The notes under the pieces: generated by a model
What the model was told of the DNA's origin: nothing
What the model saw: the letters and a program-made list of their open reading frames with translations, nothing else
Databases searched by the model: none
Made by a program: the position numbers and the translations under genes
Shown here: positions 36,901 to 42,911 of the stretch, piece after piece
Position numbering within the stretch: the stretch's first letter is position 1
Layout of the letters: every line of letters starts with the position of its first letter
NCBI RefSeq assembly: GCF_018603515.1
Contig: NZ_JACATN010000004.1
Coordinates: forward strand, 496,001 to 560,000
Length of the DNA: 64,000 nt
Source of the DNA: Zobellia barbeyronii
GTDB taxonomy: Bacteria > Bacteroidota > Bacteroidia > Flavobacteriales > Flavobacteriaceae
Direction of reading: 5' to 3'

Positions 36901-37947
36901 GATGCAGATAATGATGATGTTACAGATGCAAATGATAATTGTCCTAACACACCAACAGGAGAAACAGTAAATGCAAATGGATGTTCTGAAAGTCAATTAG
37001 ATGATGATAATGACGGAGTGACCAACGACCTTGACAATTGTCCCGACACGCCTACAAATATTACAGTAGATGCGAACGGTTGTCCGGTAGACGTAAACAA
37101 TGATGCGGATGACGACGGTGTCACAGACGATAATGACCAATGCCCTAACACGACAACAGGAGAAATTGTAGATACAAATGGTTGTACCTTGACATCACCT
37201 TCTGAACCTAATATACCTAATGAAAGTATTCAGGTAAAAGTTTCCAGTATAACTTGTCAAAATTCTGAAAATGGTGAAATTTCAGTAAGTTTTGACGAAG
37301 ATTATTTATATACAGTTCAGATAACTGCCAGTCTACTGGATAACACCTTTGACAATATCAGTAGATCAACTGGGCTGGTTCGTTCTGACTTACCTGCTGA
37401 CTCCTACAATGTTTGTGTTACCATACCCGAATTTCCAACTTTCGAAAGATGTTACACGGTCCAAGTTGAAACCCCAGAAGATTTTAAATCTGGCAAAATC
37501 AATATAGATAATGGCAAAAAAACAGGTAAACTAGTAGTCTCAGGAAGCAAAAACTATTCCCTTAAGGTTAATCAAAAAGAGTTTAATTATACCTTCGGAA
37601 ATACGGGAAACCAAGAATTATCGTTTAAACTAGAAGATGGCTTAAATACTATAGTAGCAATAACCGACAAAGAATGTCAAGGGAAATATGTTGAAAACGT
37701 TCTCCTAAATACAGTTCGGACTTTTCCAAATCCAACTACTGACAGTGCAACAATTACAGGTGTTGAAAATACTGAAAAAGCTACTATTACAATCTATACC
37801 TTTAACGGAAAAATGCTCAAAAAAATTGAACAAAAAATCAATAACTCTTCCGTTACTGTATCACTAGCTAACTTGCCCATTGGCACTTATATAGTACGCA
37901 TTCTTTCAGATAGCCAAGACGTTCAAACTAAAATTGTAAGAAAATGA
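33982..37947 (+). CDS. Large T9SS-exported surface protein with leucine-rich, thrombospondin type 3 and CBM-like domains
   Basis: The 1321-residue protein has a Sec signal peptide, then a carbohydrate-binding-like domain (about 20-178, starting NLFENGSLENWSGSPEKPSN), a leucine-rich region (about 185-345, with NLRANNLQGPIPNEIGDL), an Ig-like section (355-445), a block of thrombospondin type 3 repeats (446-740), a second CBM-like copy (about 745-905, NFSFENWSGSPITPDKW), a second repeat block (907-1070), an uncharacterised segment and a type IX sorting domain (FPNPTTDSATITG to the end). The repeats read DxDxDG and should bind calcium. It is probably an adhesin or substrate-binding protein. It overlaps the following lipoprotein gene by four bases (ATGA). 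Confidence 0.88.
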   Translation: MIKSSLALLIVFFWSVFSFSQTNLFENGSLENWSGSPEKPSNWDILTAPSFSKTTDANDGGFAIKIPLTERSGPYKASFETIGTNNIDLLANTTYTFSVDYKVTSTATVQGITAYILRDGGIQVKTESQNPPEDGAWHTLTFDFTTSFATEHSVDIELTANGVGAEIILDNLKLLGEATNPDREALIAIYNSTDGANWDTTWDLNDENIDNWHGVTLSSGRVLWLNLRANNLQGPIPNEIGDLTEATRITFDNNKITGNIPESLENLSKLESFRAGGERSFEGFTGSIPEGLVNLPSLTTLDLSTNSLSGEVPVFNSTTLTTISIRNNAFIFEDLQNTLQNSANPSIINYDNQRKIDTELDIPVNVDAGESVTLSVTETSSANNSYQWQRNNIDIAGANSSTYTINNIATSDADGQIYDCEITNSIATDLTLSRNGIRLIKNDDTDNDGVTNINDDCPNTPTGQTVSSRGCSQSQLDDDNDGVTNNNDNCANTPIGETVDTNGCSSSQSDDDNDGITDNSDNCPNTPTGETVNANGCSESQLDDDNDGVTNNLDNCANTPANTTVDANGCPIVVNNDADDDGVTDDNDQCPNTPTGETVNANGCSQSQLDDDNDGVTNDLDNCANTPANTAVDANGCPIVVNNDADDDGVTDDNDQCPNTPTDETVNANGCSESQLDDDNDGVTNNLDNCANTPANTTVDTNGCPVVTNNDADNDGVEDANDNCPNTPTGETVDTNGCTIVNNTGQVNYLQNFSFENWSGSPITPDKWTITNFNSIIRNTEATDGDYSLELDLDNSLQFKTELQNTTPIQLATTTSYAYSFDYKIKRGDNVSAELQVTKDGNSFGIRIAQEYFSFVSDNTWHTVSFQFDTNDVDEEHIFKLLFRSNTTITGIIQVDNMRVLGEALADTDNDGVLDANDLCPNTPTGETVNANGCSESQLDDDNDGVTNDLDNCPDTPANITADANGCPVVVNNDADNDDVTDANDNCPNTPTGETVNANGCSESQLDDDNDGVTNDLDNCPDTPTNITVDANGCPVDVNNDADDDGVTDDNDQCPNTTTGEIVDTNGCTLTSPSEPNIPNESIQVKVSSITCQNSENGEISVSFDEDYLYTVQITASLLDNTFDNISRSTGLVRSDLPADSYNVCVTIPEFPTFERCYTVQVETPEDFKSGKINIDNGKKTGKLVVSGSKNYSLKVNQKEFNYTFGNTGNQELSFKLEDGLNTIVAITDKECQGKYVENVLLNTVRTFPNPTTDSATITGVENTEKATITIYTFNGKMLKKIEQKINNSSVTVSLANLPIGTYIVRILSDSQDVQTKIVRK
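35320..36200 (+). repeat. Tandem 201-base repeats, first block (within the surface protein gene)
   Basis: The coding sequence repeats at exactly 201 bases (67 codons): the phrase CAACAGGAGAAACAGTAAA starts near 35561 and 35762, and a variant CAACAGATGAAACAGTAAA near 35963. Some stretches of 60 or more bases are nearly identical. Each unit encodes two to three calcium-binding loops of the thrombospondin type 3 kind. Confidence 0.9.
36700..37185 (+). repeat. Tandem 201-base repeats, second block
   Basis: The same 201-base unit as in the block at 35.3-36.2 kb occurs again after the second CBM-like domain: CAACAGGAGAAACAGTAAA starts at 36752 and at 36953. The two blocks share long near-identical stretches, so the gene contains a duplicated CBM-plus-repeat module. 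Confidence 0.88.
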
Positions 37948-38627
37948 AAAACCTACTAAAGTTTACGTGTTGCCTATTTTTGCTTGCTGCATGCAAAGGG
38001 AATAAAGAAGATTTAATTGATCAAATTTTACCTGCAATTCCTGAAACAGAACTTGGCGCCTTTAATCTGGTGTTTCCCGACAACAACCTAATTTGTACAG
38101 AAGGAGAAGACCAGATAAACGATGAATTAGCCATAGAGTTTCTATGGTCAAAATCAACCAGTGCCTCTTCTTATAAATTAGATATAACAAATCAAAATAC
38201 AGGAAAAGTGATTTCTACAACCTCAAATACGGAGTCAAAATCTGTTACACTACCCAAAGACACACAATTCTCTTGGAGTGTTACTGCGGTGTTAGAGGAT
38301 CAAGAAGAAAAAAGCACGGCCTGGAGCTTCTATTCGGAAGGAATCGCGGAAGACAATTTTGCGCCATTTCCTGCCGAAATAAGTATAACCGACAATACTG
38401 ACGGCACAGTTAAAATAGATTGGCCCAGTACAGATTTAGATAATGATATAGTTAGTTATGATTTTTACTGGGGCAAAACAGCAGCACCAGAAATATTGCT
38501 CTCTCAAACGAACCTTGTTAGTATTTCTGCCCAATCAATAGAATACGGCACTACCTATTACATAAGGGTTGTAACAGTAGATAGCCGTGGTAATTCATCT
38601 ACAAGTAATACCGAATTCAATTTTTAA
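37944..38627 (+). CDS. Lipoprotein with fibronectin type III-like domains
   Basis: The 227-residue protein begins with a lipoprotein signal ending LLAAC (Cys17), then a short acidic linker. The rest looks like two fibronectin type III-like beta sandwiches: one around 40-130 (YKLDITNQNTGKVI, FSWSVTAVLED) and one around 135-225 (AEISITDNTDGTVKIDWPS, YYIRVVTVDSRGNSS). It has no catalytic motif. The start codon overlaps the stop of the large T9SS protein gene (ATGA), so translation is probably coupled and the two products may work together at the cell surface. A terminator lies 110 bases downstream. Confidence 0.8.
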   Translation: MKNLLKFTCCLFLLAACKGNKEDLIDQILPAIPETELGAFNLVFPDNNLICTEGEDQINDELAIEFLWSKSTSASSYKLDITNQNTGKVISTTSNTESKSVTLPKDTQFSWSVTAVLEDQEEKSTAWSFYSEGIAEDNFAPFPAEISITDNTDGTVKIDWPSTDLDNDIVSYDFYWGKTAAPEILLSQTNLVSISAQSIEYGTTYYIRVVTVDSRGNSSTSNTEFNF

Positions 38628-38736
38628 GTATAAAAGTGAATTGAATTATAACCCTCGTAAAATTGCAATCCTTCCTTCTCGCTTTATAAAAACGGAAATC
38701 TTTTTACGTTAACAAACTCTAACACTTTTTACATAC

Positions 38737-38790
38737 AAAAGCCGCCGTTTCACAACAATTATTCGTTGAACGGGCTTTTCATTTTTACTT
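38737..38790 (+). terminator. Terminator after the surface protein-lipoprotein pair
   Basis: An imperfect long hairpin pairs AAAAGC (38737-38742) with GCTTTT (38774-38779), CCGTT with AACGG, and CAAC with GTTG around an eight-base loop. T-rich sequence (CATTTTTACTTTT) follows. It lies between the lipoprotein gene and the next small gene and covers a false TTG start at 38766. Confidence 0.65.
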
Positions 38791-38834
38791 TTACACCCCT
38801 ATTCGAAACAGAATTGGGGTATAGTAAAGTTGAA

Positions 38835-39182
38835 ATGAAAACATTAGCATCACTTTTTATCATTCTTTTTTTCGTCTGTAACAGCCAAGCACAGGATGGT
38901 ACGGAACGTAGTATTGGTCACAATACAACTGTGTCTTCAGAAAAAAAAGTAAAGGTATTCCCTAACCCTGCTAGTAATGTGGTAAATCTTCTAGGCCTAA
39001 AAAACACAGCCAAAGCAGATATATCTATAATGGATATTTACGGTAATACGGTACTTTCGCATTCTTGGGAGATTCGTAGAAACGCAATAAGCATACCTGT
39101 GTCTTCTCTTGATTCTGGAGTATATATCATTACCATACATTCTAATGAACAAAAAGTTCATACCAAGTTCTACAAACAATAA
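38835..39182 (+). CDS. Mini-protein consisting of a signal peptide and a type IX secretion sorting domain
   Basis: The 115 residues start with a signal peptide (MKTLASLFIILFFVCNSQA), followed by only about 20 polar residues and then a type A T9SS C-terminal domain: KVFPNPASNVVNLLGL, a middle beta strand section, and LDSGVYIITIHSNEQKVHTK. Normally such a domain is the tail of a large exported protein. The in-frame TTG at 38766 was rejected because the ATG at 38835 directly precedes the signal peptide and the TTG lies inside a terminator. The function is unknown. It could be a remnant, a decoy substrate or a small secreted product. Confidence 0.75.
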   Translation: MKTLASLFIILFFVCNSQAQDGTERSIGHNTTVSSEKKVKVFPNPASNVVNLLGLKNTAKADISIMDIYGNTVLSHSWEIRRNAISIPVSSLDSGVYIITIHSNEQKVHTKFYKQ

Positions 39183-39388
39183 AGCTTTATTTTCCTTTTA
39201 ATTTTTTGAGGCACCTTATATATTAAGGTCTATTCCTAATTGGATTTAAAATACCACTACTCACTCCTAGTCTCTCAAATAATTTTCATTTACCAAGAAA
39301 CATTCGTTCTAAGTCTTGGTTTTTGTCTAAATTCGCCCAAGAAATTGAACAAGAGCGTTTTTAACTAAAAATAATAGTGAAACACCAC

Positions 39389-39418
39389 TTGTTTTTCAAT
39401 AGAATTAGTGTACATTTG
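39389..39418 (+). promoter_or_regulatory. Promoter of rplM-rpsI
   Basis: TTG (39389-39391), 19 bases, TACATTTG (39411-39418): a perfect match to the Bacteroidota promoter. Transcription should start near 39424, giving a leader of about 40 bases that opens with the small hairpin CCCG-TTTAA-CGGG (39422-39434). Confidence 0.8.
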
Positions 39419-39464
39419 CAGCCCGTTTAACGGGATTGAAGTGTTTAATTAAAAAGTAACCGTA

Positions 39465-39920
39465 GTGGATACATTAAGTTATAAGACCGTTTCTGCCAAT
39501 AAAGCAACCGTTGATAAGCAATGGCTATTAGTTGATGCAGAAGGAGAGACTTTAGGCCGCATGGCTTCTAAAGTCGCCAAAATGCTTAGAGGAAAACATA
39601 AGCCAAATTTCACCCCTCATGTTGATTGTGGTGATAATGTGATTGTTATCAATGCTGAGAAAATCAATTTGACCGGAAACAAGTGGGATGATAAAACCTA
39701 TTTGCGTTACACAGGTTACCCTGGTGGCCAACGTGCTACTTCTGTGAAAGAGCTTTTGGCTAAGAAACCTGAGCAAATCGTAGAAAAAGCGGTTAAAGGT
39801 ATGCTTCCAAAAAACAGATTAGGTGCTGAACTTTTCAGAAACCTTAAAGTTTTTGTTGGAACTGCTCATGATCATGAAGCACAAAAACCACAGGTTATCA
39901 ATTTAAAAGAATTTAAGTAA
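39465..39920 (+). CDS. rplM: 50S ribosomal protein L13 (GTG start)
   Basis: L13 is an early-assembly protein of the large subunit. The 151-residue protein shows [39 protein letters not shown] and the C-terminal [16 protein letters not shown], all typical of Bacteroidota L13. The start is a GTG at 39465; no in-frame ATG exists before residue 33, which lies inside the conserved core, and the sequence from the GTG ([16 protein letters not shown]) is the usual flavobacterial N-terminus. The stop overlaps the rpsI start by one base (TAATG), so the two are translationally coupled. Confidence 0.97.
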   Translation: MDTLSYKTVSANKATVDKQWLLVDAEGETLGRMASKVAKMLRGKHKPNFTPHVDCGDNVIVINAEKINLTGNKWDDKTYLRYTGYPGGQRATSVKELLAKKPEQIVEKAVKGMLPKNRLGAELFRNLKVFVGTAHDHEAQKPQVINLKEFK

Positions 39921-40306
39921 TGGAGATCATTCATAAAATCGGCAGAAGAAAAACAGCGGTTGCTCGTGTGTATGTTTCAGAAGGTAAAGGAAACATTACC
40001 GTAAACCAGAGAGATCTTAACGATTATTTCCCAACGGCTACTCTTCAGTACAAGGTTAAACAACCTTTTGCTCTTACCGAAAACGAAGAAACTTACGACG
40101 TAAGTGTAAACGTATACGGTGGTGGTATTACTGGTCAAGCAGAAGCTATACGCTTAGCTCTTTCTAGAGTTATGTGTGAGATTGACGAGGAGCACAGATT
40201 AGTTCTTAAACCAGAAGGTTTATTAACTCGTGATCCTAGAATGGTAGAACGTAAGAAATTCGGACAGAAGAAAGCTCGTAAGAAATTCCAGTTCTCTAAA
40301 CGTTAA
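39920..40306 (+). CDS. rpsI: 30S ribosomal protein S9
   Basis: S9 contacts the P-site tRNA in the small subunit through its C-terminal tail. The 128-residue protein has the canonical beginning (IGRRKTAVARVYVSEGKGNI) and ends in the basic tail KKARKKFQFSKR, with the final Lys-Arg that reaches the P site. GGGITGQAEAIRLALSR is the family's central motif. It is co-transcribed with rplM, as in most bacteria, and followed by a terminator. Confidence 0.97.
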   Translation: MEIIHKIGRRKTAVARVYVSEGKGNITVNQRDLNDYFPTATLQYKVKQPFALTENEETYDVSVNVYGGGITGQAEAIRLALSRVMCEIDEEHRLVLKPEGLLTRDPRMVERKKFGQKKARKKFQFSKR

Positions 40307-40326
40307 TATTACAATACGATTATATC

Positions 40327-40360
40327 GATACCCGCCCTTTGGTGGGTATCATTTTTTATA
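40327..40360 (+). terminator. Terminator of rplM-rpsI
   Basis: A ten-pair stem GATACCCGCC/GGTGGGTATC (one G-T pair, loop CTTT) is followed by ATTTTTTAT. It lies 20 bases after the rpsI stop and separates this unit from rpsB-tsf. Confidence 0.85.
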
Positions 40361-40378
40361 TTTTTTAATCAAAGTTCA

Positions 40379-40408
40379 TTGAAAGTTCGCTCTAAGCGGA
40401 TAAATTAA
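40379..40408 (+). promoter_or_regulatory. Putative promoter of rpsB-tsf
   Basis: TTG (40379-40381), 19 bases, TAAATTAA (40401-40408). The spacing is exact, but the last bases of the -7 box deviate from TAnnTTTG. Its use would give a leader of about 150 bases. Confidence 0.45.
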
Positions 40409-40413
40409 ATACT

Positions 40414-40565
40414 ATTTTCTTTTAGAGAATAGTTATTCGGGAGACCTGAGAACATCTCATGTTTAAAGGCACCGATAGTTTAGCATCTAAATGCTTGAGG
40501 CTTTCCTTTTTTAAAGGAATACCACTTAGGCATTGCCAATTCATAAGAACGTAAACTAAATTCAA
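40414..40565 (+). promoter_or_regulatory. Structured leader of rpsB (candidate ribosomal protein autoregulation element)
   Basis: The segment before rpsB holds overlapping stems: an outer GGCA/TGCC (40468-40471 with 40534-40537), a ten-pair stem AATGCTTGAG/CTTAGGCATT (40490-40499 with 40525-40534), and an inner seven-pair hairpin TTCCTTT/AAAGGAA (40503-40519). A small hairpin AGCAT/ATGCT (40482-40495) shares bases with the ten-pair stem, so the two exclude each other. No terminator run of T follows, so control of translation or mRNA stability would be expected. In E. coli, S2 represses its own rpsB-tsf mRNA; whether that applies here is inferred. Confidence 0.5.
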
Positions 40566-41684
40566 ATGGCGAAAGTCGAAGTAAAACAGTTATTAGAAGC
40601 AGGTGTACATTTTGGTCACCTTACACGAAAGTGGAACCCTAACATGGCGCCCTACATCTACATGGAGCGTAACGGTATTCACGTTATCAATCTTTACAAA
40701 ACAGTTGCAAAATTAGACGAGGCTAATGAGGCTCTTCAAAAAATTGCTGCATCTGGAAGAAAAATTCTTTTCGTAGCTACGAAAAAACAAGCAAAAGATA
40801 TCGTTGCTGAGAAAGTAGCAAACGTAAACATGCCTTACATCACAGAAAGATGGCCTGGTGGTATGTTGACCAATTTCGTTACCATTCGTAAAGCGGTAAA
40901 GAAAATGGCAACTATTGACCGTATGAAAAAAGACGGTACGTTCATGACTTTGTCTAAAAAAGAACGTCTACAAGTTGATCGTCTTCGTGCTAAATTAGAA
41001 AAAAACTTAGGTTCTATTTCTGAAATGACACGTCTACCTGGCGCTTTGTTCATTGTTGATACTATGCGTGAGCACATTGCTGTTAAGGAAGCTCAAAAAT
41101 TGAACATTCCTATTTTTGCAATGGTAGATACTAACTCTGACCCAAGAGATGTTGATTATTTGATTCCATCTAACGATGATGCTTCAAAATCAATCGATAT
41201 TATCATGACAGAAGTAACCAATGCAATTGCAGAAGGTCTTGCTGAGCGTAAATCTGAAAAACAATCAGGTAAAGAAGGTTCTGATGAGCCTAAAGCTGAC
41301 AAAAAAGAAAAATCTGCTGCTAAACCTACTCCTGAAGCAGTAGATACTAAAGCTGCGCCAGTTGTTGCTAAAACACCTGAACCTACAGTAAACGTTGAAG
41401 CTACTAAAGAAGCAGTTGCTAAAGATAGCGCACCTGTTGATCTTACTAAAGTAGAAGGTATTGGTCCAAAAGCCGCTGAAGCATTAGTTAATGCCGGTTT
41501 TGATTCTTACGCTAAATTAGCTGAAGGTAATCCAGAAAAAATTAAAGAAATCCTTACTGAGGCAAGTTCTAGAATGGCACACCTTGATCCAACTTCATGG
41601 CCAAAGCAAGCTAAAATGGCTGCCGATGGTAAATGGGACGAGCTTAAAGTATGGCAAGACAATACTAAAGGAGGCGTAGAATAA
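40566..41684 (+). CDS. rpsB: 30S ribosomal protein S2 with a C-terminal helix-hairpin-helix extension
   Basis: S2 binds late to the small subunit near the anti-Shine-Dalgarno region. The core (residues 1-about 225) is typical: VKQLLEAGVHFGHLTRKWNP, ERWPGGMLTNF, DTNSDPRDVDYLIPSNDDA. The protein is 372 residues, about 130 longer than usual. After a charged Lys/Glu and Pro/Ala linker (about 226-294) comes a domain beginning VDLTKVEGIGPKAAEALVNA with a C-terminal WPKQAKMAADGKWDELKVW. This resembles the helix-hairpin-helix tail of ActC in this window. Such tails occur on some Bacteroidota ribosomal proteins; their role is unknown to me. Confidence 0.96.
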   Translation: MAKVEVKQLLEAGVHFGHLTRKWNPNMAPYIYMERNGIHVINLYKTVAKLDEANEALQKIAASGRKILFVATKKQAKDIVAEKVANVNMPYITERWPGGMLTNFVTIRKAVKKMATIDRMKKDGTFMTLSKKERLQVDRLRAKLEKNLGSISEMTRLPGALFIVDTMREHIAVKEAQKLNIPIFAMVDTNSDPRDVDYLIPSNDDASKSIDIIMTEVTNAIAEGLAERKSEKQSGKEGSDEPKADKKEKSAAKPTPEAVDTKAAPVVAKTPEPTVNVEATKEAVAKDSAPVDLTKVEGIGPKAAEALVNAGFDSYAKLAEGNPEKIKEILTEASSRMAHLDPTSWPKQAKMAADGKWDELKVWQDNTKGGVE

Positions 41685-41730
41685 TTTCTATTTTACCTTA
41701 TAGTAAATAAAATAATAACATAACATTTGT

Positions 41731-41765
41731 TTTAAGATAGAGCTGAGAATTCACTCTATCTTAGA
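41731..41765 (+). promoter_or_regulatory. Intercistronic hairpin between rpsB and tsf
   Basis: The gap holds a twelve-pair hairpin TTTAAGATAGAG/CTCTATCTTAGA (one G-T pair) with an eleven-base loop CTGAGAATTCA. It ends 24 bases before the tsf ATG and has no T run after it, so it is not a simple terminator. It could adjust the S2 to EF-Ts ratio by RNA processing or stability. Confidence 0.6.
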
Positions 41766-41789
41766 GCAAATTGAAAAATAGGACACAAG

Positions 41790-42755
41790 ATGGCAAAAAT
41801 TACAGCCGCAGAAGTAAACAAATTAAGACAAGCTACTGGCGCAGGAATGATGGACTGCAAAAATGCTTTAGTTGAAGCTGAAGGAGATTTTGACAAAGCG
41901 ATTGAAGTTCTTCGTAAAAAAGGACAGAAAGTAGCTGCAAAAAGAGCCGACAGAGATTCATCTGAAGGTGCTGCAGTTTCAAAATTGAATGCTGACCAAA
42001 CAGTTGGTGTTGCAATCGTATTAGGTTGTGAAACTGATTTTGTTGGAAAAAACGAAAACTTCTTAGCATTAGCAAATCAAATTGCTGATATAGCTTTGAA
42101 CTGTGATTCTAAAGAAGCTCTTTTAGATGCTGATTTTGGAGGAATGACTGTTGCTGAAAAATTAATTGAGCAAACAGGAGTTATTGGTGAGAAATTAGAA
42201 ATCACTGCTTTCGAAAAACTAGAAGCTCCATATGTTGGAACTTATGTTCATATTAATAAGATTGCTGCTTTAGTTGGCTTATCATCTAAGGTAGATTCTG
42301 CTGAAGTTTTAGGAAAAGATGTTTCTATGCAAGTAGCTTCAATGGGTGCAACAACTTTGTCTTACAAAGATTTTGACCCTGCGTTCGTTGCTGCTGAAAC
42401 AGAAGCTAGAATTGCTGTTATTGAAAAAGACAACGAAGAACTTGGTCGTTTAGGAAAAACGCTTAAAAACGTTCCTAAATATATTTCAATGGCTCAATTA
42501 ACTGACGAAGTTATGGCTCAAGCTCAAGAAGACGCGAAAGCACAATTGAAAGCTGAAGGCAAGCCAGAGCAAATCTGGGATAAAATTGTTCCTGGTAAAA
42601 TAGAAAGATTCGTTTCTGATAACACTACTTTGGATCAAGAACAATGTTTATTGGACCAAAATTTCATCAAAGACGAGAAAATCAATGTTGCAAAATACGT
42701 TGCATCTTACGGAGATGTTTCTGTTACAGGCTTTAAGCGTGCGACAGTAGGATAA
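41790..42755 (+). CDS. tsf: Elongation factor Ts
   Basis: EF-Ts recycles EF-Tu by catalysing GDP release. The 321 residues begin with the UBA-like N-terminal domain (EVNKLRQATGAGMMDCKNAL) followed by the conserved VALGCETDFVGKN-type segment, here VLGCETDFVGKNENF, and the dimerisation core. The protein is longer than E. coli EF-Ts (283) by internal additions typical of the phylum. It follows rpsB as in most bacteria, with a hairpin between them, and ends at a clear terminator. Confidence 0.96.
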   Translation: MAKITAAEVNKLRQATGAGMMDCKNALVEAEGDFDKAIEVLRKKGQKVAAKRADRDSSEGAAVSKLNADQTVGVAIVLGCETDFVGKNENFLALANQIADIALNCDSKEALLDADFGGMTVAEKLIEQTGVIGEKLEITAFEKLEAPYVGTYVHINKIAALVGLSSKVDSAEVLGKDVSMQVASMGATTLSYKDFDPAFVAAETEARIAVIEKDNEELGRLGKTLKNVPKYISMAQLTDEVMAQAQEDAKAQLKAEGKPEQIWDKIVPGKIERFVSDNTTLDQEQCLLDQNFIKDEKINVAKYVASYGDVSVTGFKRATVG

Positions 42756-42776
42756 TCCTATAGCAAACTAATTCAA

Positions 42777-42818
42777 GAAAAACCGCACTAGCTTAATGTT
42801 AGTGCGGTTTTCTTTTTT
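42777..42818 (+). terminator. Terminator of rpsB-tsf
   Basis: The stem AAAACCGCACTA/TAGTGCGGTTTT with a nine-base loop is followed by a T-rich run CTTTTTTA. It lies 25 bases after the tsf stop. Confidence 0.88.
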
Positions 42819-42847
42819 ATTATATACTCTTTTTGAGTATTTCAAAT

Positions 42848-42885
42848 AAAAAACCGCCATACTTTTAGTATCACGGTTTTGTTTT
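42848..42885 (-). terminator. Terminator of the M61 peptidase gene
   Basis: On the minus strand AAAACCG...CGGTTTT forms the base of an imperfect hairpin (inner ATACT/AGTAT), followed by TTTATTTG. It lies 27 bases after the peptidase stop. Confidence 0.7.
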
Positions 42886-42911
42886 CAATCTTTTATATTT
42901 TCTTTTCTCCA

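Noticed and set aside
35320-37185. CRISPR-like or satellite array
   Set aside because: The 201-base repeats are in frame, contain no short unique spacers and encode calcium-binding loops; they are protein repeats.
38766-38834. TTG-started extension of the small T9SS protein by 23 residues
   Set aside because: It begins inside a terminator hairpin and would bury the signal peptide, which starts at the ATG 38835.
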